Positions 19,742 to 28,713 of a stretch of 64,000 bases of DNA are shown here, in pieces. Source of the DNA: Sphingomonas crocodyli (GTDB lineage: Bacteria > Pseudomonadota > Alphaproteobacteria > Sphingomonadales > Sphingomonadaceae). How positions within the stretch are numbered: the first letter of the stretch is position 1; the number at the start of each line of letters is the position of its first letter. The stretch is taken from positions 372,001 to 436,000 of the forward strand of contig NZ_SACN01000001.1 in NCBI RefSeq assembly GCF_004005865.1, in the 5' to 3' direction. The notes under the pieces are model-generated. The model saw nothing but the letters and a program-made list of their open reading frames with translations. It ran no database searches and had not been told where the DNA came from. The translations under genes were made by a program, and so were the position numbers.

Positions 19742-20326
19742 ATGCGCAAGTTCCTTCCCCTCGCGCTGGCTTTGGCGCTGCCGCTCTCCGGCTGCATCAG
19801 CTTCGGCGAAGATCCGCCCGCAAAGCTGATGAGCCTGTCGTCGGACGCGCGGGTGCCGGCGAACACCGCCAAGACCGTGACCGACAAGGAGACGATCAGC
19901 GTCGGGCTGATCACCGCGCCGACGCCGCTGCGCAATCAGCGGGTGGCGGTGCGATCCAACGACGCCTTCGCCTATCTGCCCAAGACAGCCTGGGCCGACG
20001 AACCCGCGCGCCTGTTCCGCAATGTGCTGGCCGAAACGATCGAGGCGAAGACGGGGCGGTTCGTTCCCGACAGTCGCAACATCTCGATCACGCCGGCGAC
20101 CCGGCTCGGCGGCTCGCTCGTCGCGTTCCAGCTGCTGGGCGGGCAGGGCAAGGTGCTGGCGATCTACGACGCCACCGTTGCGCGTGAAGGATCGGATCAG
20201 ATCCGCACCCGCCGGTTTGAGGCGACCGCGCCGGTTGCGTCGGAGGATGCGGCCGATGTCGTCGCCGCGCTCAACCGCGCGAGCAATGCGATCGCGTCCG
20301 ACGTGGCGGACTGGGTCGCACAATAA
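19742..20326 (+). CDS. ABC-type transport auxiliary lipoprotein (PqiC-like)
   Basis: A 194-residue lipoprotein, start MRKFLPLALALALPLSGC with lipidated Cys18. Residues about 25-190 match the look of the ABC-transport auxiliary component family (PqiC/LbpB type): NDAFAYLPKTAWADEPARLF and a later LVAFQLLGGQGKVLAIYDATV. Such lipoproteins complete MCE systems at the outer membrane. Three possible starts lie together (GTG 19736, ATG 19739, ATG 19742); GAGG at 19733 gives best spacing to 19742. The gene follows mlaD by only a few bases, so it belongs to the same operon. Confidence 0.85.
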   Translation: MRKFLPLALALALPLSGCISFGEDPPAKLMSLSSDARVPANTAKTVTDKETISVGLITAPTPLRNQRVAVRSNDAFAYLPKTAWADEPARLFRNVLAETIEAKTGRFVPDSRNISITPATRLGGSLVAFQLLGGQGKVLAIYDATVAREGSDQIRTRRFEATAPVASEDAADVVAALNRASNAIASDVADWVAQ

Positions 20327-20434
20327 GCGGCGAGTAAACGATCGCGGCGATCAGTCTGATCATCACGATCGGTTTGCACGATCATCCGGCGGTCGCCATA
20401 TCGCCTCCGATACTGATTTCTGAGAGGCGCCCCG

Positions 20435-21781
20435 ATGGCCGATTTTGACTTTGACCTGTTCGTGATCGGCGCGGGATCGGGCGGCGTGCGCGCATCGCGC
20501 GTTGCGGCGGCACATGGCGCGAAGGTCGCGGTGGCCGAGGAGCATCGCGTCGGTGGCACCTGCGTCATCCGCGGCTGCGTGCCCAAGAAGATGCTCGTTT
20601 ACGGTTCGCACTTCGCCGAGGATCTGCACGATGCCGCGCGCTACGGCTGGACGCTGGGCGAGACGAGCTTCGACTGGAAGGTGTTGCGCGACAACGTCAA
20701 CGCCGATGTCGATCGGCTCGAGGGGCTTTACCAGAACACCCTCAACAACAATGGCGTCGAAACCTTCCACGAACGCGCGACGATCAGCGGCCCGAACGAG
20801 GTGACGCTGGCGAGCGGCAAGAAGGTGACCGCCGGCAAGATCCTGATCGCGACCGGCGCATGGCCGGTGGTGCCGAGCTGTCCGGGCGCCGAACATGGCA
20901 TCACCTCGAACGAGGTCTTCCACCTCGAAACCTTCCCCAAGCGGGTCGTGATCGCGGGCGCGGGCTATATCGCCAACGAATTTGCCGGCATCTTTCACGC
21001 GCTGGGCGCCAAGGTGACGGTGGTCAATCGCTCCGACCAGATCCTGCGCGGCTATGACGAGCAGATCCGCGACCGTCTGTTCCAGATTTCCACCCAGAAG
21101 GGGATCGAGTTCATCTTCAACGCCGAGTTCAAGGAGGTCGTGAAGAAGGATGACGGCTCGCTGTGCGTCCACTTCAAGGATCATGAACAGTGCGACACCG
21201 ATCTGCTGCTCTATGCGATCGGCCGCACCCCCAAGATCAAGGGGCTGGGCCTCGAAGATGTCGGCGTGGAGATCGACGACAAGGGCGCGATCGTCGTCGA
21301 CGAGGATAATCGGTCGAGCGTGCCGAGCATCTATGCGGTGGGCGACGTCACCAACCGCGTCCAGCTGACCCCGGTGGCGATCCGCGAGGGGCAGGCCTTT
21401 GCCGACACCGTGTTCGGCAACAATCCGCACCGCGTCGATTATGACATGATCCCCAGCGCGGTCTTCTCCAATCCGCCGATGGCGGGCGTGGGCCTGACCG
21501 AACATAAGGCGCGCGAGCAATATGGCACGGTGAAGGTCTTCACCTCCGATTTCCGCCCGATGCGCAACGTGCTGGCGGGGAAGAACGAACGATCGCTCTA
21601 CAAACTGGTCGTCCATTCGGAGACCGACGTGGTGCTGGGCATCCACATGATCAGCCCCGATGCGCCCGAAATCCTGCAGGCGGCGGCGATCGCGGTGAAG
21701 GCGGGGCTGACCAAGGCGCAGTTCGATCAAACGATCGCGCTCCACCCGTCGATGGCCGAAGAACTGGTGCTGATGAAATAA
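20435..21781 (+). CDS. gor: Glutathione-disulfide reductase
   Basis: Reduces glutathione disulfide with NADPH. The 448-residue flavoprotein has the FAD loop GAGSGG (12-17), redox cysteines Cys43 and Cys48 in GGTCVIRGCVPKKM, the NADPH loop IAGAGYIANEFAGIF, and the C-terminal active-site histidine in ALHPSMAEELVLM. These match plant and proteobacterial glutathione reductases rather than dihydrolipoamide dehydrogenase or mercuric reductase. A strong hairpin-plus-T terminator follows directly, so transcription appears to end here. Confidence 0.95.
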   Translation: MADFDFDLFVIGAGSGGVRASRVAAAHGAKVAVAEEHRVGGTCVIRGCVPKKMLVYGSHFAEDLHDAARYGWTLGETSFDWKVLRDNVNADVDRLEGLYQNTLNNNGVETFHERATISGPNEVTLASGKKVTAGKILIATGAWPVVPSCPGAEHGITSNEVFHLETFPKRVVIAGAGYIANEFAGIFHALGAKVTVVNRSDQILRGYDEQIRDRLFQISTQKGIEFIFNAEFKEVVKKDDGSLCVHFKDHEQCDTDLLLYAIGRTPKIKGLGLEDVGVEIDDKGAIVVDEDNRSSVPSIYAVGDVTNRVQLTPVAIREGQAFADTVFGNNPHRVDYDMIPSAVFSNPPMAGVGLTEHKAREQYGTVKVFTSDFRPMRNVLAGKNERSLYKLVVHSETDVVLGIHMISPDAPEILQAAAIAVKAGLTKAQFDQTIALHPSMAEELVLMK

Positions 21782-21826
21782 GGCGCAACCGATCCGGCGC
21801 AAACGCCCGGATCGGCGCCAATTTTC
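21782..21826 (+). terminator. Intrinsic terminator after gor
   Basis: Stem CCGATCCG/CGGATCGG with outer GGCGC/GCGCC pairs and a short CAAA loop, followed by AATTTTCC. It begins at the base after the gor stop codon. Confidence 0.8.
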
Positions 21827-21869
21827 CTTGACGAAGCACCGTCCTTCCCTGTCCCTGCTGTCGCGGGGC

Positions 21870-22952
21870 ATGGGGATGGACGACATGGATGAGGATCAGG
21901 GCGCTTCGGGCGCCTTCGTGTTCAATGGCAATTGGCGTGAGTTCGCGCCGATCGCGCTGACCAATTTGCTGCTGATGATCGTGACGCTGGGCATCTATCG
22001 TTTCTGGGCGAAGGCGCGCGAGCGGCGCTATCTGTGGAGCCGCACCGATTTCATCGGCGATCCGCTCGAATGGACCGGCACCGGCAAGGAATTGTTCGTC
22101 GGCTTCCTGTTCGCGATCCTGCTGATCGGCCCGCCCGTGCTGGTCCTCCAGTTCGGCCTGCAGGCGCTGATTGTCCGTGGCCATCCGGGCGCGGCCTTCC
22201 TGATCGGCATGGGTGCCTATGTCGTGCTCCTCTACCTGATCGGCGTCGCGCGTTTTCGCGGGCTGCGCTACCGGCTGAGCCGCACCTACTGGCACGGTAT
22301 TCGCGGCGGCAGCGACGTGCAGGGCTGGCGCTATGGCATCTCCTATTTCTGGAAGACGGTGGTCGGCAGCCTTGCGGCCGGCCTGCTCATCCCCTGGTCG
22401 ATGATCAGCCTGTGGAACGAACGCTGGGGATCGATGAGCTTCGGCCCGCATCGTTTCGAAAGCTATGCGAGCCAGGGGCCGATCTTCGGCCGCTTCATGC
22501 TCTTCTATCTGCTGCCGGTTGTCGGCTGCGTTGGCGTGGTCGGCACCGCGGCGATGAGCATGGGCGGAGCCGCGCCTGCCGATCCGGCGAAGGTCGGCAT
22601 CATGCTCGTCGCGGGGGTGGTCGCCGCCTATCTCGCGATCGGGGTGATCGCGCTGGCCTTTTACGCGGCCTTCTTCCGCGAAGGTGTCGGCCATCTGTTG
22701 CTGGGCAAGCTGCGCTTCCATTTCGATGCGCGCACCATCGACTGGTTCAAGCTGATCCTCGGCCATGCCGGGCTGGTGATCGTGACGCTGGGGATCGGCC
22801 TGGTCTTCATCTCCTATCGCAACTGGGCCTTCTTCATCCGTCACATGGCGGCGAGCGGGGAAGTGACGCTGGCGGAAATGACCCAGTCGCCCACGGCGGC
22901 GCCGCGGCAGGGCGAAGGGCTGCTCGACGCGTTCGATGTCGGCGCCTTCTGA
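21870..22952 (+). CDS. DUF898 (YjgN-family) membrane protein
   Basis: A 360-residue inner-membrane protein with about six to seven helices. GNWREFAPIALTNLLLMIVT and GIYRFWAKARERRYLWSRT are hallmarks of the DUF898/YjgN family; the second half repeats the pattern (RGLRYRLSRTYWHGIRGG, then GHAGLVIVTLGIGLVFISYR). The function of YjgN proteins is unknown. The ATG at 21870 was chosen over a TTG at 21828, which would add residues from the spacer. It overlaps the M48 gene by 17 bases; DUF898 next to an M48 peptidase is a recurring pairing that I recall from other Proteobacteria, suggesting a joint role in envelope quality control. Confidence 0.87.
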   Translation: MGMDDMDEDQGASGAFVFNGNWREFAPIALTNLLLMIVTLGIYRFWAKARERRYLWSRTDFIGDPLEWTGTGKELFVGFLFAILLIGPPVLVLQFGLQALIVRGHPGAAFLIGMGAYVVLLYLIGVARFRGLRYRLSRTYWHGIRGGSDVQGWRYGISYFWKTVVGSLAAGLLIPWSMISLWNERWGSMSFGPHRFESYASQGPIFGRFMLFYLLPVVGCVGVVGTAAMSMGGAAPADPAKVGIMLVAGVVAAYLAIGVIALAFYAAFFREGVGHLLLGKLRFHFDARTIDWFKLILGHAGLVIVTLGIGLVFISYRNWAFFIRHMAASGEVTLAEMTQSPTAAPRQGEGLLDAFDVGAF

Positions 22953-23991
22953 CGCGCGATCGCGCGGCTGGCTCTACGATGGCCAGTCGGCGATCCGGCA
23001 TGAGGTGAACGTCCTCCTCCTCGACGGCCGGTTGGTGATCGAGGGGCACGTTACGGTCGCGCTCGCCGATCTGGAGCGGATCGACGCGTCGGGGCTGCTG
23101 CTCGGGCGACGGGACGTGCCGGGCTGGCGGCTGGGGATCGAGGATGCGCCGCCCGCGCTGATCGCGGCATTGCCGCAGCCGCCGCGCCTCGGCGGCTGGC
23201 TCGATCGGATCGGCCTGTGGCGCGCGGCGATCGTGCTGGCGGTGCTGAGCGCACTGACGGTGGTCGCGACGATCTGGGGCGCTGAACTTGCCGCGCGATC
23301 GGTCCCGCGATCGTGGGAGCGCAAGCTGGGCGATGCGATGACCGGCGATTTCGCCGACGACGCCTGCGTCACGCCGGCGGGCCAGGCCGCGCTCGACGAT
23401 CTGGCGCGCCGCCTGTCGCCACCGGGCGATCCGATGCGGGTCAAGGTGGTCGACGTGCCGATCGTCAACGCGGTCGCCCTGCCGGGCGGGCAGATCCTGA
23501 TCTTCCGCAAGCTGATCGACGAGGCGAAGTCGCCCGACGAACTGGCCGGCGTGCTGGGGCACGAAATCGGCCATGTCGAAAAACGTCATGTGATGGTCGC
23601 GCTCGTGCGCCGGTTCGGGCTGGGGCTGCTGATCGGGACGACGGGTGGATCGTCCGACTATGCGCAGGCGCTGCTCGAGGCGCGCTACAGCCGATCTGCC
23701 GAGGCGGAGGCGGACGATTATGCGCGATGGGCGATGCGGGCGGCGCATATCAGCCCGCTCGCCACCGCCGGATTCTTCGCCCGCGCGGCGAAGGAGCGGC
23801 GGAGCGAGCCCGGCGTCTTCGCCTATTTCGCGAGCCACCCGGCCCCCGACGATCGCCAGCGCGCCTTTGCGGAAGCGGCGGCGCGGAAGGCAAAAGTGCG
23901 CCCGGCGCTGAATCCCGCCGCCTGGGCCGCCGTCCGTTCGATCTGCGCGGGGCACAAGAGGCCGACGATCACGCAACGGCTGCGATTCTGA
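22936..23991 (+). CDS. M48-family zinc metalloprotease (HtpX/BepA-related)
   Basis: A 351-residue membrane-associated zinc peptidase. One membrane helix (about 95-115) separates an N-terminal region of about 90 residues, rich in beta strands, from the M48 domain, which carries HEIGH (His209, Glu210, His213) and the third ligand in RYSRSAEAEADDYA. MRVKVVDVPIVNAVALPGGQ before it is the usual M48 lead-in. It lacks the TPR tail of BepA. Start overlaps DUF898 by 17 bases. Probably degrades or remodels misfolded envelope proteins, with its catalytic domain on one side of the inner membrane; topology inferred. Confidence 0.88.
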   Translation: MSAPSDARSRGWLYDGQSAIRHEVNVLLLDGRLVIEGHVTVALADLERIDASGLLLGRRDVPGWRLGIEDAPPALIAALPQPPRLGGWLDRIGLWRAAIVLAVLSALTVVATIWGAELAARSVPRSWERKLGDAMTGDFADDACVTPAGQAALDDLARRLSPPGDPMRVKVVDVPIVNAVALPGGQILIFRKLIDEAKSPDELAGVLGHEIGHVEKRHVMVALVRRFGLGLLIGTTGGSSDYAQALLEARYSRSAEAEADDYARWAMRAAHISPLATAGFFARAAKERRSEPGVFAYFASHPAPDDRQRAFAEAAARKAKVRPALNPAAWAAVRSICAGHKRPTITQRLRF

Positions 23992-24011
23992 CCGGCGCGA
24001 TGCGAACCGCG

Positions 24012-24033
24012 CCTTAACCCCCGGCGGTTAAGG
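24012..24033. promoter_or_regulatory. Inverted repeat overlapping the ribosome-binding site of the 24042 gene
   Basis: CCTTAACC and GGTTAAGG flank a 6-base centre (CCCGGC). The right arm supplies the AAGG ribosome-binding site, eight bases before the ATG at 24042, so folding of the RNA would hide it. It may also be an operator or the 3' hairpin of the M48 gene. Confidence 0.4.
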
Positions 24034-24041
24034 ATGATCGG

Positions 24042-25547
24042 ATGAGCATCCATGCCCATCCGATCGTGGCGGCCGACATCGCCCCTGCGCGCGTCATGCC
24101 GCGCGGGATGTCGGTGGCGTGGTTGCTGGCGGCCTTGCTCGGCTGGCTGGCGCTCGATCTGGTCCTTTTGCTGCGCTTTCTGGGCTTTGCGCAGCCCGCT
24201 TTGTACCTCGCCGCAGCCGTGGCCGTCGCCCTGCTGGTTCGGGCGATTGCGCGCGAAGACCTTGGGCGTATTGCATGGCGCCGCGTCGGTCTGTGCATCG
24301 CGATTGCGCTGCTGCTTTGCGCGCTGGGGGGCGAGGGGCGCTTCTTCTACGCCAATGTCGACTGGCAGGTCCGTGATGCGGTGCTGCGCGATATGGCGAT
24401 CCATCCGTGGCCGTTCGTCTATGCGGGCGGCGATCTGCTGCGCGCGCCGCTCGGCATGTATTTCGTGCCCGGGCTCGCGGCGAAGGCGGGCGGGCAGGGG
24501 GCGGGCGATGTCGCCTTGCTCGCGCAGAACGGGCTGTTGATCGGGCTGCTCCTCGCGATCGGGTCGACCCTGTTCGAAAGCGGCCGGGCCCGGATGATCG
24601 CACTGGCGGTCTTTCTGGGTTTCAGCGGGCTGGACATCGTCGGACAGCTTCTGCGCGGCCATATCGGCGGCTTCGCGCCGACCGCGCATCTCGAAGGGTG
24701 GGGTTTCAGCCAGTTCTCGTCGACGATCACCCTGATCTTCTGGGTGCCGCAACATGCGCTGGCGGGCTGGGTGCCCGCGCTTGCTTATTTGCTGTGGCGG
24801 AGCGGCAGGCTGCGCAGCGGCGTGCTGTTCGCGACCTTGCCGCTGGTCGCGCTGTGGTCGCCCTTCGGGACGATCGGGGCGCTGCCTTTTGCGTTCCATG
24901 CGCTGCTCGCGCGGCGGATCGGATGGCGCGATCTGGGCGCGGTCATCCCGGCGACGTTGCTGGCCTTGCCGGCCCTGCTCTATCTCGCCGCCGCGCCTGA
25001 CGCCGTGGGCGTGCGTTTCTATCCGATCCCGCTGGGCAATTACGTCCTGTTCGAACTGGTCGAGGCGGTGCCTTTCCTGATCGCCGGCTGGGCATGGCGC
25101 GCGCGTTTCGGCGGGGTGACGCTGCTGATCGTCGGCCTGTGCCTTGCGGTGGCGCCATTGGTGCAGATCGGCTGGTCGATCGACTTTGCGATGCGCGCAT
25201 CGATCCCGGCGCTCGCGATCCTCGCCGTGCATCTCGGTGATCGGCTGGCGGGCATGGATATGCCGAAGGAGCGGCGCGCTATGCTGCTGCGCCTGCTCGC
25301 GATCGGCAGCATCACCGGCCTGTGCGAGATCGCCCGCGCGGTCACTTTCCCGACGTCGCCGGTTCCGCATTGCGGCTTTTCGCGCGCATGGGATGAAACC
25401 TTCGGCGCTTATCCCAAGGGCTCCTATCTCGCCCCGATCGATCGCGTGCCTGCGGCGATCCGGCCCGTCGACCCGGCCGTGGCGGCCGATCGCGATCCGC
25501 TCGCCTGCTATGATCGCGCATGGCGGCTCCCGCCCATGTTCCTGTGA
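24042..25547 (+). CDS. Multispanning membrane protein of unknown function
   Basis: A 501-residue inner-membrane protein with roughly ten to twelve predicted helices. The layout (a large lumenal-facing loop after helix 2 or 3 with ANVDWQVRDAVLRDM, then many helices, and a soluble C-terminus of about 60 residues with LACYDRAWRL) resembles GT-C-like glycosyltransferases or lipid-linked sugar transferases, but I see no clear DXD or ED catalytic motif and do not assign a function. The ATG follows AAGG by eight bases. Downstream genes (hydrolase, TPR) lie close on the same strand, 55 bases away. Confidence 0.72.
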   Translation: MSIHAHPIVAADIAPARVMPRGMSVAWLLAALLGWLALDLVLLLRFLGFAQPALYLAAAVAVALLVRAIAREDLGRIAWRRVGLCIAIALLLCALGGEGRFFYANVDWQVRDAVLRDMAIHPWPFVYAGGDLLRAPLGMYFVPGLAAKAGGQGAGDVALLAQNGLLIGLLLAIGSTLFESGRARMIALAVFLGFSGLDIVGQLLRGHIGGFAPTAHLEGWGFSQFSSTITLIFWVPQHALAGWVPALAYLLWRSGRLRSGVLFATLPLVALWSPFGTIGALPFAFHALLARRIGWRDLGAVIPATLLALPALLYLAAAPDAVGVRFYPIPLGNYVLFELVEAVPFLIAGWAWRARFGGVTLLIVGLCLAVAPLVQIGWSIDFAMRASIPALAILAVHLGDRLAGMDMPKERRAMLLRLLAIGSITGLCEIARAVTFPTSPVPHCGFSRAWDETFGAYPKGSYLAPIDRVPAAIRPVDPAVAADRDPLACYDRAWRLPPMFL

Positions 25548-25602
25548 AGCAAAGCGAGTCGCGCCGCTGACTTGCGCGCGGGGGTGGAGTAAGCCCCTCG
25601 CG

Positions 25603-26328
25603 ATGACCGCTTATCTTACCCGTCCGGACAAGCCCGCGCTCGCCTATCGCTATCGACCGGGGCGCGGGCCGACGATCGTGTTCCTGCCCGGCTATCGTTC
25701 GGACATGGAAGGCGGCAAGGCGACCGCGCTCGATGCCTGGGCGGGGCGGACGGGCCGCGCGATGCTGCGGCTCGATTATGTCGGCTGCGGCGCGAGCGAG
25801 GGCGATTTCGAAGATGGCACGCTCGATCTGTGGCTGGGCGATGTGCTCGACGCGGTCGATGCCTTCGCACCGACAGGGCCGCTGGTGATCGTCGGATCGT
25901 CGATGGGCGGATGGCTGGCCTTGCTGGCGGCGCTTCGGCTGGGGCGCGTGCAGGCGTTGGTCGGGATCGCCGCCGCGCCCGACTTCACCGATTGGGATTT
26001 CGACGATGACAAGCGCGCTTTGCTTGCCGCCGACGGGCGGATCGAGGAGCCGGGCGATTATGGCGAGCCGCACGTCACCACCCACGGCTTCTGGCAATCG
26101 GGGCAGGCGAACCTGCTGCTGAACGACGAGATCAACTTTTCCGGGCCGGTGCGGCTGCTGCATGGGCAGATGGACGATGTGGTGCCGGTGTCGATCGCGC
26201 TGCGCCTGTCGCGGGCGCTGCGTTCAGCCGACGTGCAGACGATCCTGATCAAGGATGGCGATCACCGCCTGTCGCGCGATGCCGATATCGCATTGCTGAT
26301 CGCGACGGTCGGGGCGCTTCTGGAGTGA
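25603..26328 (+). CDS. Alpha/beta-hydrolase (serine esterase-like)
   Basis: A 241-residue cytoplasmic hydrolase with no signal peptide. The nucleophile elbow is GSSMGGW, the acid lies in GQMDDVVP, and the catalytic His is in DGDHRL near the C-terminus; the N-terminal strand VFLPGYRSDMEGG gives the oxyanion residues. This arrangement is that of the small BAAT/palmitoyl-thioesterase-like alpha/beta hydrolases. The substrate cannot be read from sequence. Two bases separate its stop from the start of the TPR gene. Confidence 0.85.
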   Translation: MTAYLTRPDKPALAYRYRPGRGPTIVFLPGYRSDMEGGKATALDAWAGRTGRAMLRLDYVGCGASEGDFEDGTLDLWLGDVLDAVDAFAPTGPLVIVGSSMGGWLALLAALRLGRVQALVGIAAAPDFTDWDFDDDKRALLAADGRIEEPGDYGEPHVTTHGFWQSGQANLLLNDEINFSGPVRLLHGQMDDVVPVSIALRLSRALRSADVQTILIKDGDHRLSRDADIALLIATVGALLE

Positions 26329-26330
26329 CG

Positions 26331-27071
26331 ATGCTTCCCCTTTTGTTGCTGGCCGCTGCGACGGTCGAAGCCCCCAAGCCCGCGCCCAAAGCCATGACAG
26401 GCCCCGAATGCGCGGCGCTGGCCAAGGCCGATCCTGCCAAGGCGGTCGATACGGCGAAGGCGTGGATCGCCGACAAGGGCGATCTGCCCGCGCGTCAATG
26501 CCTCGGCCTTGCGCAGGCCGGGCTGGAACAATGGGCGCCGGCAGCCTCCACTTTCGAAGATGCCGGCAAGGATGCCGAACTGCGCCATGATCGGATGGCG
26601 GCGATCCTGTGGATGCAGGCGGGCAATGCGGCGCTGGCCGCCGATGAACCGGTGCGCGCGCGCAACTCGCTCGATCGCGCGCTCCGCCTCAAATCGATGA
26701 GCGCGGAGATGGAGGGCGAAGTCCACCTCGATCGCGCGCGCGCCGGTGTCGCCGCGAACGATATGGCGGGCGCCAAGGTCGATCTGGTGGAGGCGACCCG
26801 GCTGGTGCCGCGCGATCCGCTGGGCTGGCTGCTGCTGGCCACGCTCAACCGGCGCCAGAAGGATCTGCCCGGCGCGGTCGAGGCGATCCGCAAGGCCGCC
26901 GAACTCGCGCCGCAGGACGCGCCGGTCGCCTATGAAGCGGGCAATATCGCAGCACTTGGTGGCAATCTGGACGACGCCAAGGCCGCCTGGACCCGCGCCG
27001 CCCAACTCGCCCCGCAGAGCGATGCCGGGCAGGCGGCAGCGATGGCGCTGAAGGACGCGGCCACCCAATAA
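26331..27071 (+). CDS. Secreted or membrane-anchored TPR protein
   Basis: A 246-residue protein beginning MLPLLLLAAATVEAPKPAPK, a short hydrophobic leader that may be a signal peptide, then about five TPR-like repeats (ARQCLGLAQAGLEQWAPAAS; AAILWMQAGNAALAADEPVR; GWLLLATLNRRQKDLPGAVE; YEAGNIAALGGNLDDAKAAW). TPR proteins are scaffolds. The ATG at 26331 has GGAG six bases upstream; a GTG at 26325 overlapping the hydrolase stop is an alternative. It is co-directional and nearly contiguous with the hydrolase, so the two are likely one operon. Confidence 0.8.
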   Translation: MLPLLLLAAATVEAPKPAPKAMTGPECAALAKADPAKAVDTAKAWIADKGDLPARQCLGLAQAGLEQWAPAASTFEDAGKDAELRHDRMAAILWMQAGNAALAADEPVRARNSLDRALRLKSMSAEMEGEVHLDRARAGVAANDMAGAKVDLVEATRLVPRDPLGWLLLATLNRRQKDLPGAVEAIRKAAELAPQDAPVAYEAGNIAALGGNLDDAKAAWTRAAQLAPQSDAGQAAAMALKDAATQ

Positions 27072-27093
27072 TCCTCCCCTTCCGGGGGAGGAT
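27071..27093. terminator. Hairpin between converging genes
   Basis: ATCCTCCCC pairs with GGGGAGGAT around a TTCCG loop. It overlaps the stop of the TPR gene and precedes the pgi stop on the opposite strand. There is no T-run, so it may act only as an RNA 3' end stabiliser. The stem matches the ends of the 11928-12052 repeat. Confidence 0.55.
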
Positions 27094-27099
27094 CTGACG

Positions 27100-28602
27100 T
27101 TACCCGAACGCCCGCTGGATCAGCGCGCGGGTGGAGGCGTCGAAGCGGTCGGTGCCTTCGCTCTCGATCGACTTGGCAATCTCCTTGCCCAGTTCGACCC
27201 CGAACTGGTCGAACGGGTTGATGCCCAGCAGCACGGCGTTCACGAAGGTGCGATGCTCGTAGAAAGCGAGCAGGGCGCCGAGGCGCGCGGGGGTCAACTG
27301 GTCGATCAGGACCGTGGTCGACGGCCGATCGCCCGAATAGGCGCGTGCCGGATCGTCATTCGCCTTGCCCGCCATCAGCGCCGCACCCTGCGCGAAGCAG
27401 TTGATCAGCAAAGCGCGATGATGCCCGTCGTCGAGCGCATGGCCCGGCTCCGACACCGCGATGAACTCGACGGGGACGAGGCGGGTGCCCTGGTGGAGCA
27501 GCTGAAACACGGCATGTTGCGCATCGGTGCCAACCCCGCCCCAGGTGATCGCCGCGGTCGGGCCGTCGACGGGCGAACCGTCGGCCTTCACGCTCTTGCC
27601 GTTCGATTCCATCTCCAGCTGCTGGAGATAGGAGGGGAGGAGGCGCAGCCGCTCGTCATAGGCGAAGACGGCGCGGGTCTCGGCGCCGCGCACCGCCGAA
27701 TAATATTGATCGACGAAGGCGGCCAGAACGGGCGCGTTCTTTTCCAGCGGGGCGAGGCGGAAATGGCGGTCCATCGCCGCCGCGCCCTCCAGCAGATCCT
27801 CGAACGCATCCCAGCCCAGACCAAGTGCGGCGGGAAAGCCGATCGACGACCAGAGCGAGTAACGGCCGCCGACGCTTTCGGAGAAAGGCAGGATGCGCGT
27901 CTCGTCGACACCCCATTCGAGCGCCTTGTCCGGGCTGGCGGTGAGGGCCACGACCTGCGCGTAGGGATCCTCGACCCCGCCTTCCTCCATCCACGACAGC
28001 ACCGAACGCGCGTTCATCATCGTCTCGGTGGTGGTGAAGGTCTTGGACGCGACCACGAGCAGGGTCGCGGTCGGATCGAAGCTTTCGAACACTTCCTCCA
28101 GCGCCGCGCCGTCGACGTTCGAGACGACGGCGACGTCGTACCGATCGGTGTCGCGGCCCAGCGCGTCGATCAGCAGGTCCGGCCCCAGCGCCGATCCGCC
28201 GATGCCGACGTGGAGGACGTGGCGGATTGGCCCGAGCGCCTCGGCCTCGATCGCGTCGATCAGGGCGCGCATCCGCGCCTGCAGTCCGCGGGCGCGCGCG
28301 ACGCTTTCGGGCGATCCCTGTCCGCGCTCAGCGCTATGTTCGGCGGCGCGGCCTTCGGTGACGTTGATCGTCGCGCCGGAGAACAAGGCATCGCGCTTCG
28401 CAGCCAGTCCGCGCGCGATGGCGAGATCGGTGAAGGCCTTCACCAGACCGGCATCGAGATGGGTTTTCGCGAAATCGAACAGGATGCCCGATTCTTCGAA
28501 GGCGAGTCGCGAGAGGCGGTCGGGTTCGGCCTTGAACAGGTCCGTGAGCGTCGTTCGAGGGGCTTCGACGATGGTCGAAGGCAGGCCATTGGGCTCGGTC
28601 AT
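27100..28602 (-). CDS. pgi: Glucose-6-phosphate isomerase
   Basis: Interconverts glucose-6-phosphate and fructose-6-phosphate. The 500-residue protein carries the two SIS domains; HVGIGGSALGPDLL (phosphate-binding loop), SKTFTTTETMMN, GGRYSLWSSIG and QHAVFQLLHQGT are family signatures, the last holding the catalytic region. Length is slightly below the enterobacterial enzyme. The ATG at 28602 follows GGAG; an upstream TTG at 28629 would add nine residues and is less likely. In sphingomonads glucose is mostly processed through the Entner-Doudoroff route, so this enzyme serves gluconeogenesis and polysaccharide precursors (known physiology, not shown here). Confidence 0.96.
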   Translation of the reverse strand: MTEPNGLPSTIVEAPRTTLTDLFKAEPDRLSRLAFEESGILFDFAKTHLDAGLVKAFTDLAIARGLAAKRDALFSGATINVTEGRAAEHSAERGQGSPESVARARGLQARMRALIDAIEAEALGPIRHVLHVGIGGSALGPDLLIDALGRDTDRYDVAVVSNVDGAALEEVFESFDPTATLLVVASKTFTTTETMMNARSVLSWMEEGGVEDPYAQVVALTASPDKALEWGVDETRILPFSESVGGRYSLWSSIGFPAALGLGWDAFEDLLEGAAAMDRHFRLAPLEKNAPVLAAFVDQYYSAVRGAETRAVFAYDERLRLLPSYLQQLEMESNGKSVKADGSPVDGPTAAITWGGVGTDAQHAVFQLLHQGTRLVPVEFIAVSEPGHALDDGHHRALLINCFAQGAALMAGKANDDPARAYSGDRPSTTVLIDQLTPARLGALLAFYEHRTFVNAVLLGINPFDQFGVELGKEIAKSIESEGTDRFDASTRALIQRAFG

Positions 28603-28713
28603 CGATGCGCTCCGTGGATTCGGTCTCAAAAAGCCGGTTTTCTGCTGATTTCGACCATCATGGTTACCCTTGGTTTACCATTGTGACGGACATGTTGAAC
28701 CCCAGAGCAGTCA

